A stretch of 19,509 nucleotides of DNA from an uncultured Clostridia bacterium (GTDB lineage: Bacteria; Bacillota; Clostridia; Christensenellales; Borkfalkiaceae), in the NCBI GenBank assembly GCA_934249215.1, contig CAKQKN010000054.1, positions 1-19,509 of the forward strand, in the 5' to 3' direction. Shown here one piece after another: positions 1 to 7,264 of this stretch; positions within the stretch are counted from its first letter, which is position 1; every line of letters starts with the position of its first letter. Position numbers and translations under genes: made by a program. A model generated the notes under the pieces. It ran no database searches. It was not told the origin of the DNA and was given only the letters and a program-made list of their open reading frames with translations.

Positions 1-3000
1 AAGGATCTCGACGTTAACGTTGGGATAAACGCGGCGGCTGAAGTTGCGGCGACAGCGGCGTCGAAGCAAGCGGACGTTATCCGCACCGCGGCGGAATACG
101 CAAACACTCGCGTTTGCGGCAAGGTAAGTTACCCGCTGTTTAACGACGAAGCGACGATAAACGAAATCGCGGACGAAACGAACGCTATCGTTGACGAAAT
201 CAAGTTCAACGAAAAAGCGAAAGGTGTTGTCAAAGAAGCGATTTCGGGGCTCGGCGAACTGTACAGCGGAATCACGCTGAACGGCTTCGTTGCGGCAAGC
301 AAAGAACTCCCGGTCGACGAAATCATAGCTTATGCGGAAAAGGTCGCTCTTAAAGCGGTCGAAAACAAAGAAAAGCCCACGAATATCATAGCGAAAACTT
401 CCGACCTCGGTCAGTATATCGCGACCGGAACGAGCGGCGGAGGAATCAAGTTTGACGGCGACGCGGCGATCAACGTGATTGCGGATAAGGCGAAAGCGCT
501 CGTAAACGCTATCGGAACCGGCAAGGCTCAACCTGCGGTTGACAGCGTGTTCGATGCGGTCGGCGGCGTGTTCAACGGCATTAAATTGAGAAACGCTAAA
601 GACGAAGTCAAAACGCTCAAGATAGACAAACTTATCGACGCGGCAGGCACGATCGGAATCGGCACGGCGAAAGCGTTCGGTAAAACTTATAACGCGAAGA
701 TAACCTCGCTCACCGAACTTGCGAAAGCGCTCGTTGCGGGCGACGTTTGCAAAGTCGGTATCGAACGAAACGCGGTGGTGTCCGACGTTGCAAACAAAGC
801 AAACAACGTTTACGGACAGTGGCTTAAAGGTAAATCGGCAACGCTCGACGGCGTGGTCGAAGAACTCGTCGCCAAAGTTACCGAACTTTATCCGAACAAG
901 ACGAACACGTTCGGCTCGTTTGTAAAAGACAGCAAAGAACTCGAAGTGACTTCGGTTATCGACAGCACTTCGGCGGTCCTCAGCCATATCGGAGCGACGA
1001 AGAGCGTTACCGAGAGAATCGCGGCGCTCGCAAAAGCATCGCTCAACGGTAAACTTTCGAACCTCAAGTTCGACTTCGACGGGCTCGTAAACGAGGCGAA
1101 GTGGTATGAACTGGCAATCGGCGGCGGCGTGGCGCTCGGCGCGGGTACGATTATGTACTTCGTTGCGAACGACAAACTGGTTGCGCTCGCAGACAAGGTT
1201 GCAAAAGACAAGACTATCGGCGATTTTGCGGCTAAAGCGGCGGGTTATACCGCGGTCGACGGCAAATATCTGTATGAGGACGAAGAAAACGAACTCGCAA
1301 GCACGATCTTCGAGCTTAAACTACACGACGTTCTCACAAAAGGCTTCGACTTCAAGGGTGCTTTCGAAGATAAATTCGTCGTGGACGATATCGCGATGAT
1401 CGCGAAAGCGGTATCCGATAAGTACGCAAGCGGCAAGGTCGAGACCATGCTCAAGACGACGTTCGGCGAAATCGCGGGATTGTATCCGGACGTTCAGGTT
1501 AAAGATATCGTAAAAGCCACGAAAGAACTCTCGATGAGCGGATTGTTTAACAGCTCTGCCGCTATCGCGAACGCGGCTACCGATAATAAACAGGAAGACA
1601 GAGTTAACGCTTCGGCGAAACTCCTCGACGATATGTTTTACGGAACGGTGAGCGGCTTCGGCTTCAACCCGAGCACCTCGATTTCCATTCTCGTAAGCGA
1701 CGCGAAAGCGATCGTCAAGGGTGGCGACGACGTCAACGCAATCTTCGACAAGGTCGGCGCGCTTTACGGCGACGCGCTTCTCGGCAAGATCGTTTCCGCA
1801 AGCAAGAATATTTCGATAAGCGGACTTATCGATCTCGGCGAAACGATCGTCGACATCGCGACCAAGAAGAAATATACCGAGAGACTCGACGCTTCGGCGC
1901 AACTCCTCGACGATATGTTCTACGGAACGGTGAGCGGCTTCGGATTCAACCCGAGTACCTCGATTTCCATTCTCGTAAGCGACGTGAAAGCGATCGTCAA
2001 AGGTAACGACGACGTCAACGAAATCTTCGACAAGGTCGGCGCGCTTTACGGCGACGCGCTTCTCGGCAAGATCGTTTCCGCAAGCAAGAATATTTCGATA
2101 AGCGGACTTATCGACCTCGGCGAAACGATCGTCGATATCGCGACCAAGAAGAAATATACCGAAAAACTCGAAGCGGCGGCGGCGCTCCTCGGCGAAACAT
2201 TCTACGGAACGGTAAGCGGATTCGGCTTCAGCCGCAGCGCGAACGTTTCGGTTATGACCGCGGAACTCAACAAGATCGTCGGCGGAATGAACGTTTACGT
2301 TAAGGCTTCGCTCGGCGAAATCGAAAAACTGACCGTTAACGTATACCTCGGAACGATCAAGGCGGACGTCAAGAATATCGAACTTGCGGACGTTCTCGCT
2401 TCGGTCAAGGTCGTTACCGGAAAGGCAAACGGACTTAACGCCAAACTCGAAAAGCTCTATAAATACCTCGAACTCGCGGTAGGCGGAACGATCGGCAACC
2501 CGTCGTTCAACTACAGCAAAGCGTTCGACGCGATGAGCAAGACCGAAAAACTCGTCGTCGCGGGCGTCGCGGTGGGCGCGGGCGTCGTTCTTTACAAGAT
2601 CAACAACCCGCTTCTCGTCAAGATCGCGACCAAGGCGTTCGGCAAAGACTCGACATGGGGCGAAAAATTCGGTAAACTCGCCGGCTATACGCTTAACGGC
2701 GAAAGCGGCAAGTATGAAAGATCGGACGGCGCAACCAACCCGATGATCGATTATCTGTTCAAGCTCAACGTGGTCGAATCGCTCAAGACGGACTTCAAAC
2801 TGTTCGACAAAGCGGCTGAACACGTTACGCTCGGTAACGTTCTCGGTTTCAACAGCAAGACCGAAAATATCCTCTATAAGGTATTCAAGGGCTCGAAACT
2901 CGTTCTTGACGAGAACGATAAATGGTCGATCGATCGTCTTGCGCTCGATCACGTCGAAAACGTTCTCCTTAACACCAACCTTAAGGAAGTTCTCGACAAC

Positions 3001-6000
3001 AAGAAAGATCTTAAGAACTATGCGTTCTCGAAGGTAGATTCCTTCACGCTTGCAGACCTCGGCTTCGGCTCGATCGTCAGAAAGTTCGGCGACGGCAAGA
3101 AAGTCAAGGGCTTCACGGCGACGGCGGAATACAACGCGGAAACCAACCTCTGGACGTTCGACGGAAGATTCGAAAAACTGTTTGACGAAGTGCTCAACAG
3201 CACCGTCGGCGATATCCGCAACAGCAAGAAGAATTACGGTTCGTTCACGAAGTTCGTCAAGGCGAAGTTCGAAAATCTGTCGGTCGGCGACGTCCTCTGC
3301 GACTTCATCGGCATCTCTATGGAAAGAAAGGGTAGTACCGATATCGTAACGTCGTTCGACGAAGAAACGGGCGAATGGACGGTAACCGGCAAGTACGCCG
3401 CTATCCTCGACAGGATCGTCAACGAAAACCTCAAGACGTTCATCGCGAAAGTAAGCGGCAAGAACGCAAAGGCATACCTTATGTCCGACAGACTGCTCGG
3501 CGGCGTCAGACTCGGTAACTTGCTCGACAAAGGCTCCAATGTTTACGATGAAACGACGGATAAGTGGACGAACAACGAGGGCGAAATCGAATTCGCAAGC
3601 GGGTTCAACGGACTGCTTCTCAAGAAAGTTTACAATATTAAGGTAGGCGACGTCCTGGGCGACGACGGCTTCAAAGTCAGCCAGCTCACGGAAGGAACTT
3701 ATCTCGCGGAAGTGCTCGGTTACGTTTGCGGCAACACTGCGACCGGACATAAGCACGACGAAAACTGCACTTGGTATAAGGAAGCGGACGTTATCGTTGA
3801 GGCAGCGGACGGAACCACCACGGCGGAGAAGAAACTCCTCGAAGCGGACGCGCTCTATGCGAAACTGTGCGCAATCACGCTCGACGACCTTACCGGCGGC
3901 GCTGATATATTCGCTAAGATCAAAGAGCTTTCGCTCGGCGAACTTATGGGATATATGAAAGCGACCGAGAGCGAAGGCGGAGCGCAGGTAACCAAATATT
4001 ATAACTATCGGAAATCGGGTGACAAGTTCGTTGTCAGCGTTGACCCGAGCGGCACTTACGCAGTAAGACGTCAAGGCGACGAAGTCGGCAAACTTACCGC
4101 GACGATTGCGGAAGTTTCCGTCGGAAGCGTTATGGACGGCGACGGCGTTAACGAGATGATGAACAAGATCGAAGCCCTCAAGATCGGTGATATTCTGAGA
4201 TATACGTATACCGATACGGAAACGGGAAGCGAATGGCAGGACGGCGACGGCAATGCGGTCGGCGGAATGCTCGCGATATTCTGCGATTACACGCTCGGCG
4301 ACGTCAAGTCGGAAGATAAACTTCAGGAAATCGTCAATAAGATGACGCTCCGCGACGTTCTCGGTAACAGCGTTGACAGCAACGCGATATTCAAAAAGCT
4401 CGGCGACAAGAAGATCGGCGAACTTACCGAAGCGATCAACGACCTCTATATCGGCGACATACTCGATTACGGAAAAGTCGAAAATAAAACCTCGGACGGC
4501 TATCGGATCTACGTCGACAACGACGGCAACGAGTATTACAACACGACGGTGCTTGACGAAAACGGAACGTTTACGGGCGCTTGGAGCAGTGTCGATGCGG
4601 CTAATGCGGCGACGGCTGCGGGTATCGCGTTCGATTCGAATGTCGGAAGATACAAATATGCCGACGGCAAATACCTTGCGGAATCCAACGATTGGAACGA
4701 GAAGGACGGCAATGCCGTCACCGGCGTACGCTCCATACTTGCCAACTTTAAGGTGGGCGAACTCGACGATCCCGACTTCGACGCGCGTATCAACTCGCTC
4801 GTCGGAACACTCGTTCTGAGCAACGTAATCGAAATCGATACTTCCAGCCCGAAGATACTGCAGCTTCTCGCAAATTCGAAACTCAACAAACTCAGCGAGG
4901 ATATCAACAAGCTGTATATCGGCGAAATACTCGATTATAGCAAGATTACAAAGACGAATGCGGGCGGGTATTCGATTTACGCCGACGTCGACGGAAACGA
5001 ATATTATCGCGACGACAACGACAACTGGTTCAAGGCGAACGACAACTCGGTTGCGTCGATTACTCTCGACAATGAGACCGGAAGATACAAAGACGCGAAC
5101 GGTAAGTTCCTTGCCGAGGTCAACACCTGGTATGACAAAGACAACAAAGAAGTGACCGGAGTGACGGCGATACTTGCCGACTTCAGAATCGGCGAACTCG
5201 ACGACTCCGACTTCAACGCTCGTGTTACCGCTTCGGTCGAAAATCGTAAACTCGGCGAGTTGATGACGATCGATACGAATTCCGCGCGCGTACTGCAATC
5301 GCTCAAGGACGTCAAACTGAAAGATCTCTCGACGAAGATTAACGCGATGACGCTCGATAACTTTATCGCGATCGACGAAAACAGCCCGAGAATCCTGTAT
5401 CTTGTCAAAGACGCAACGCTCGAAAACCTCGGCGCGACGATCGACGGACTTGTACTCGGCGATATAATGGGTTATGCTTGCGGCAACAAAACGGAAGGTC
5501 ATAAGCACGACAAAAACTGCACGTGGTACACCGACGGCACGTTGGCTACGCCTGTCGAAGAAATACCCGCGATGATCGCTAAATACACGATTAAAGAGGT
5601 CAGCGACGGTAACTTCGCTTCAACGCTTAAAGGCGATATTAACAATTTACATATTTCCAACTTCATGGCGTATGATTCGTGCGATATCTTCAAACTGTTT
5701 GAAGAAGAAAGCACGAAAGACGCCGACGGAAATATCGTCGAGATCGGATTTAACGATCTTACGATCGCAAATATGGCTGAAAGCTTCAACGCGAAACTGG
5801 AAAAGCCCACGCTCGGCGACGCGGTAACGCTCGGAGTTCTCGATGTAAGGTTGTTTAATGAAAAGCAGACAATTGCCGGAGTAGAAAAGACCAACGGCGA
5901 AATCTTCACCGAAGGCTATAATGCCGCAATGCGTGAACAAGATTCGAATTGGGAAAATATCGACGTTTGGCAGAATATTCCCGCGAAGGGCTTCCTCGAA

Positions 6001-6033
6001 TACGCAATTAAGAAAGCGTTCAATCTTCAGTAA
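1..6033 (+). CDS. Giant repeat-built protein, 5' end outside the window
   Basis: Not recognised as a characterised family. The frame is open from base 1, so the GTG at 475 is internal; 2010 residues are visible before TAA at 6031-6033. Residues 1 to about 820 carry divergent helical repeats of roughly 94-110 residues. Each has an ASKEL-like box (codons from 292, about 601, 928, 1516, 1798, 2080 and 2368) followed by L/I-I-D. Two Gly-rich hydrophobic segments (1102-1170 and 2551-2604) each start a duplicated module. From about residue 820 to the end the pattern changes to short units of the form L-x-L/I-G-D/E-V/I-L-G/D-Y. Two Cys-His-His-Cys-Trp-Tyr motifs lie at 3727-3777 and 5479-5529. There is no LPXTG or other wall-anchor at the C terminus, and any signal peptide is off-window. 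Codons are strongly biased to AAC, GAC, GGC, ATC and GCG. The composition resembles large surface or secreted proteins of Clostridia, but location and function are inference. Confidence 0.93.
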   Translation, partial: KDLDVNVGINAAAEVAATAASKQADVIRTAAEYANTRVCGKVSYPLFNDEATINEIADETNAIVDEIKFNEKAKGVVKEAISGLGELYSGITLNGFVAASKELPVDEIIAYAEKVALKAVENKEKPTNIIAKTSDLGQYIATGTSGGGIKFDGDAAINVIADKAKALVNAIGTGKAQPAVDSVFDAVGGVFNGIKLRNAKDEVKTLKIDKLIDAAGTIGIGTAKAFGKTYNAKITSLTELAKALVAGDVCKVGIERNAVVSDVANKANNVYGQWLKGKSATLDGVVEELVAKVTELYPNKTNTFGSFVKDSKELEVTSVIDSTSAVLSHIGATKSVTERIAALAKASLNGKLSNLKFDFDGLVNEAKWYELAIGGGVALGAGTIMYFVANDKLVALADKVAKDKTIGDFAAKAAGYTAVDGKYLYEDEENELASTIFELKLHDVLTKGFDFKGAFEDKFVVDDIAMIAKAVSDKYASGKVETMLKTTFGEIAGLYPDVQVKDIVKATKELSMSGLFNSSAAIANAATDNKQEDRVNASAKLLDDMFYGTVSGFGFNPSTSISILVSDAKAIVKGGDDVNAIFDKVGALYGDALLGKIVSASKNISISGLIDLGETIVDIATKKKYTERLDASAQLLDDMFYGTVSGFGFNPSTSISILVSDVKAIVKGNDDVNEIFDKVGALYGDALLGKIVSASKNISISGLIDLGETIVDIATKKKYTEKLEAAAALLGETFYGTVSGFGFSRSANVSVMTAELNKIVGGMNVYVKASLGEIEKLTVNVYLGTIKADVKNIELADVLASVKVVTGKANGLNAKLEKLYKYLELAVGGTIGNPSFNYSKAFDAMSKTEKLVVAGVAVGAGVVLYKINNPLLVKIATKAFGKDSTWGEKFGKLAGYTLNGESGKYERSDGATNPMIDYLFKLNVVESLKTDFKLFDKAAEHVTLGNVLGFNSKTENILYKVFKGSKLVLDENDKWSIDRLALDHVENVLLNTNLKEVLDNKKDLKNYAFSKVDSFTLADLGFGSIVRKFGDGKKVKGFTATAEYNAETNLWTFDGRFEKLFDEVLNSTVGDIRNSKKNYGSFTKFVKAKFENLSVGDVLCDFIGISMERKGSTDIVTSFDEETGEWTVTGKYAAILDRIVNENLKTFIAKVSGKNAKAYLMSDRLLGGVRLGNLLDKGSNVYDETTDKWTNNEGEIEFASGFNGLLLKKVYNIKVGDVLGDDGFKVSQLTEGTYLAEVLGYVCGNTATGHKHDENCTWYKEADVIVEAADGTTTAEKKLLEADALYAKLCAITLDDLTGGADIFAKIKELSLGELMGYMKATESEGGAQVTKYYNYRKSGDKFVVSVDPSGTYAVRRQGDEVGKLTATIAEVSVGSVMDGDGVNEMMNKIEALKIGDILRYTYTDTETGSEWQDGDGNAVGGMLAIFCDYTLGDVKSEDKLQEIVNKMTLRDVLGNSVDSNAIFKKLGDKKIGELTEAINDLYIGDILDYGKVENKTSDGYRIYVDNDGNEYYNTTVLDENGTFTGAWSSVDAANAATAAGIAFDSNVGRYKYADGKYLAESNDWNEKDGNAVTGVRSILANFKVGELDDPDFDARINSLVGTLVLSNVIEIDTSSPKILQLLANSKLNKLSEDINKLYIGEILDYSKITKTNAGGYSIYADVDGNEYYRDDNDNWFKANDNSVASITLDNETGRYKDANGKFLAEVNTWYDKDNKEVTGVTAILADFRIGELDDSDFNARVTASVENRKLGELMTIDTNSARVLQSLKDVKLKDLSTKINAMTLDNFIAIDENSPRILYLVKDATLENLGATIDGLVLGDIMGYACGNKTEGHKHDKNCTWYTDGTLATPVEEIPAMIAKYTIKEVSDGNFASTLKGDINNLHISNFMAYDSCDIFKLFEEESTKDADGNIVEIGFNDLTIANMAESFNAKLEKPTLGDAVTLGVLDVRLFNEKQTIAGVEKTNGEIFTEGYNAAMREQDSNWENIDVWQNIPAKGFLEYAIKKAFNLQ
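1102..1353 (+). repeat. Gly-rich hydrophobic module, copy A (inside the giant gene)
   Basis: About 84 residues: a Gly/Ala-rich hydrophobic stretch (GGGVALGAGTIMYFV), then a Lys/Asp-rich segment with L-V-x-x-A-x-K-V, then A-G-Y-T-x-x-x-G-K-Y, then an acidic stretch leading to F-x-L-K-L-x-x-V-L and ending in D-F. The same order of elements recurs at 2542-2796. The hydrophobic part is about 15-18 residues, borderline for a membrane span. Confidence 0.75.
1609..2172 (+). repeat. Two near-identical tandem 282-bp units in the giant gene
   Basis: Units 1609-1890 and 1891-2172 each encode 94 residues, in register with the reading frame. By hand count they differ at about 14 of 282 positions, several of them silent. 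Shared landmarks are FYGTVSGFGFNPSTS, IFDKVGALYGDALLGK and ASKNISISGLIDLGE. A third, diverged unit starts at 2173 with FYGTVSGFGFS. The older copies at 1-1608 are much more diverged, so the 1609/1891 pair looks like a recent duplication. Confidence 0.95.
2542..2796 (+). repeat. Gly-rich hydrophobic module, copy B (inside the giant gene)
   Basis: Diverged second copy of the module at 1102-1353. It shares a hydrophobic VAVGAGVVLYKI segment, then L-V-K-I-A-T-K-A-F-G-K-D, then L-A-G-Y-T-L, a G-K-Y, and F-K-L-N-V-V-E-S-L ending in D-F. Copy A sits within the 94-residue repeats and copy B near their end, at the junction with the second half of the protein. Confidence 0.75.
4435..5337 (+). repeat. 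Duplicated ~150-residue unit near the 3' end of the giant gene
   Basis: Unit 1 is 4435-4902 (156 residues) and unit 2 is 4903-5337 (145 residues). Both run LYIGD/EILDY, then a Tyr-rich segment with DGNEYY, then GRYK-x-A(D/N)GK, then an Asn-Trp or Thr-Trp-Tyr site, A(N/D)F(K/R)(V/I)GELDD, and a Ile-Asp-Thr-(S/N)-S motif. A partial third unit follows (Asp-Glu-Asn-Ser-Pro-Arg from about 5374). The Tyr/Asp/Gly part suggests beta structure alternating with helices; this is inference. Confidence 0.9.
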
Positions 6034-6046
6034 AAACACAATCGAA

Positions 6047-6071
6047 AAGGGGGCGGACACCCCGTCCCCTT
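6047..6071 (+). terminator. GC-rich hairpin after the giant gene
   Basis: Stem 6047-6056 (AAGGGGGCGG) pairs with 6062-6071 (CCGTCCCCTT), one G-T wobble, loop ACACC. It starts 14 nt after the stop codon of the giant gene. No T-run follows on the + strand; A-rich sequence does instead. It may be a weak or processed 3' end rather than a classical intrinsic terminator. Confidence 0.5.
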
Positions 6072-6099
6072 AGAAACAAAAACCAACGTTAAAAAACGG

Positions 6100-6128
6100 T
6101 TGACAATCGTTTTCGATAATGATATAAT
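6100..6128 (+). promoter_or_regulatory. Sigma-A-type promoter for rpsF-ssb-rpsR
   Basis: Perfect -35 TTGACA at 6100-6105, a 17-nt spacer, and perfect -10 TATAAT at 6123-6128. Transcription would start near 6135, leaving a leader of about 173 nt before rpsF. Nothing else downstream on this strand fits as the target. Confidence 0.9.
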
Positions 6129-6134
6129 GACTGT

Positions 6135-6307
6135 TGCCGTTTAAGTAAGGATATGGCGAAAACCTATGTCCGACGGTTTGGGCGAGCGGTTGCCGAAACC
6201 GACTTATAAGCGCGGCTGTCCGTTTACGGATTGCCGAAACCTTGCTTGCGAGGATAATAAAACGATGAAAACGCAAGCCGATTAAGACCGGGAGGTAAAA
6301 AAAAATT
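6135..6307 (+). promoter_or_regulatory. Structured rpsF leader, candidate S6:S18-binding RNA
   Basis: A 173-nt leader between promoter and rpsF ATG that folds by eye into four hairpins. H1 is 6149-6156 with 6164-6171; H2 is 6175-6183 with 6192-6200 (one G-G mismatch); H3 is 6213-6222 with 6227-6236, loop TTTA; H4 is 6244-6250 with 6272-6278. CCGT at 6137-6140 can also pair with ACGG at 6173-6176, closing H1 and placing CCG (6170-6172) at the junction. The box GCCGAAACC occurs twice (6192-6200 and 6233-6241). In many Bacillota the S6:S18 complex binds an rpsF leader with a conserved CCG and represses the operon. The match here is by position and the CCG only. The SD is GGAGGT at 6291-6296. Confidence 0.55.
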
Positions 6308-6595
6308 ATGACTAAGTACGAAATGCTTTACATTTTGTCGATGAAACTTACGGACGAGGCAAGGGACGCAATCATTGCCAAATTCGAGGCTATCGTGACG
6401 GAAAACGGCGGTACTGTTGAGAAAACCGATAAGTGGGGCGTTAAAAAACTCGCTTACACCATCAACAAGACCGAAAACGAAGGCTTTTACGTTCTTATGA
6501 CGTTCGAGTGTGAAACCAGCCTGATTAAAGAGCTTACTCGTGTTTCGGGCATCACCGAAGGTATGTTAAGACAAATGATCACGAAAAGAGCGTAA
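6308..6595 (+). CDS. rpsF: 30S ribosomal protein S6
   Basis: A 95-residue protein, the usual bacterial S6 length. It starts MTKYEMLYIL and contains NGGTVEKTDKWGVKKLAY, characteristic of S6, and ends in a basic tail. S6 binds 16S rRNA in the platform of the small subunit as a heterodimer with S18, encoded two genes downstream. The ATG at 6308 lies 11 nt after GGAGGT. First gene after the promoter at 6100, with ssb 31 nt downstream. Confidence 0.97.
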   Translation: MTKYEMLYILSMKLTDEARDAIIAKFEAIVTENGGTVEKTDKWGVKKLAYTINKTENEGFYVLMTFECETSLIKELTRVSGITEGMLRQMITKRA

Positions 6596-6626
6596 TGACG
6601 CTTTTTAATCACAGAGGAAATTGAGT

Positions 6627-7046
6627 ATGAATAAAGTATATCTTATCGGTAATTTAACCCGTGACCCCGAAACGTCGGAAACCGGAAGCGGCGTTACCTT
6701 GTGCCGTTTTGCCATCGCAGTCAACCGCAATTATTCGAGCAGCGACGGCGAACGCCAAACTGACTTTTTCAATATAACCGTGTGGAGGGCGCTTGCCGAA
6801 AACTGCGGAAAATATCTTAAAAAAGGAAGCAAGGTCGCTGTCGTAGGCAGTTTGCAGAATCGTTCTTATGAAGATAAGGACGGCATCAAGCGCAACGTTA
6901 CCGACATCGTGGCGAGCGAAGTCGAATTCCTTTCCTCGAAAAATTCGGGAGATGCAATGGACGACGAACCGGCACCCAGACGCGCGGCGGCTTCTAAAAA
7001 GCCCGAGCTCGAGGTTATGCCCGACGACGACACGTTGCCCTTCTGA
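6627..7046 (+). CDS. ssb: Single-stranded DNA-binding protein
   Basis: A 139-residue SSB. The OB-fold covers residues 1 to about 105 (MNKVYLIGNLTRDPE at the start, FNITVWRALAENCGKYLKKG in the middle, VVGSLQNRSYEDKDG near its end). A short disordered linker follows, and then the acidic tip DDDTLPF that recruits replication and repair partners. The ATG at 6627 is preferred to an in-frame TTG at 6621, because GAGG at 6614-6617 is 9 nt from the ATG but only 3 nt from the TTG. It binds single-stranded DNA as a tetramer during replication, repair and recombination. Its place between rpsF and rpsR is the classical arrangement. Confidence 0.97.
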   Translation: MNKVYLIGNLTRDPETSETGSGVTLCRFAIAVNRNYSSSDGERQTDFFNITVWRALAENCGKYLKKGSKVAVVGSLQNRSYEDKDGIKRNVTDIVASEVEFLSSKNSGDAMDDEPAPRRAAASKKPELEVMPDDDTLPF

Positions 7047-7264
7047 TTCTGATCGTCGCAAGATTCTGCGCTTTGGCGTAACGTGCGATGGACGTACCGC
7101 GATCCGACCGATCGGGCAGCGGGCTTATGCCGCGTTTGCTTTTGCAAAGTTGCGGAAAGCCGATTGCTTTCATTTGTCGGGTTGTTCCGCGGACGCTTTG
7201 AACAAGCGTTTTGCGGAATCGGCGTGATGATTTCACGCAAAAAATCTTTAAAGGAGAAATTATA
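7047..7264 (+). promoter_or_regulatory. Structured ssb-rpsR spacer, possible rpsR leader
   Basis: 218 nt with no gene. Visible hairpins are: TTTGC/GCAAA at 7135-7148; a two-part stem, TTCCGC (7185-7190) with GCGGAA (7213-7218) enclosing CGCTT (7194-7198) with AAGCG (7204-7208); and GCGTGA/TCACGC at 7222-7238. The last is followed by AAAAAA and then the rpsR SD AAGGAG at 7251-7256. No convincing promoter was seen, so it is probably transcribed as part of the rpsF operon. Function is unknown; candidates are translational control of rpsR, RNA processing or transcript stability. Confidence 0.45.

Noticed and set aside
475..477. GTG as the start of the giant gene
   Set aside because: The frame is open to base 1 with the same repeat type upstream, and no SD precedes it.
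1321..5508. 1395-codon open frame on the minus strand
   Set aside because: It is in the frame exactly antisense to the giant gene and is open because the sense gene lacks TTA, CTA and TCA codons. Its translation is Val/Arg/Phe/Asp-rich with no motifs, and there is no SD or promoter at its start.
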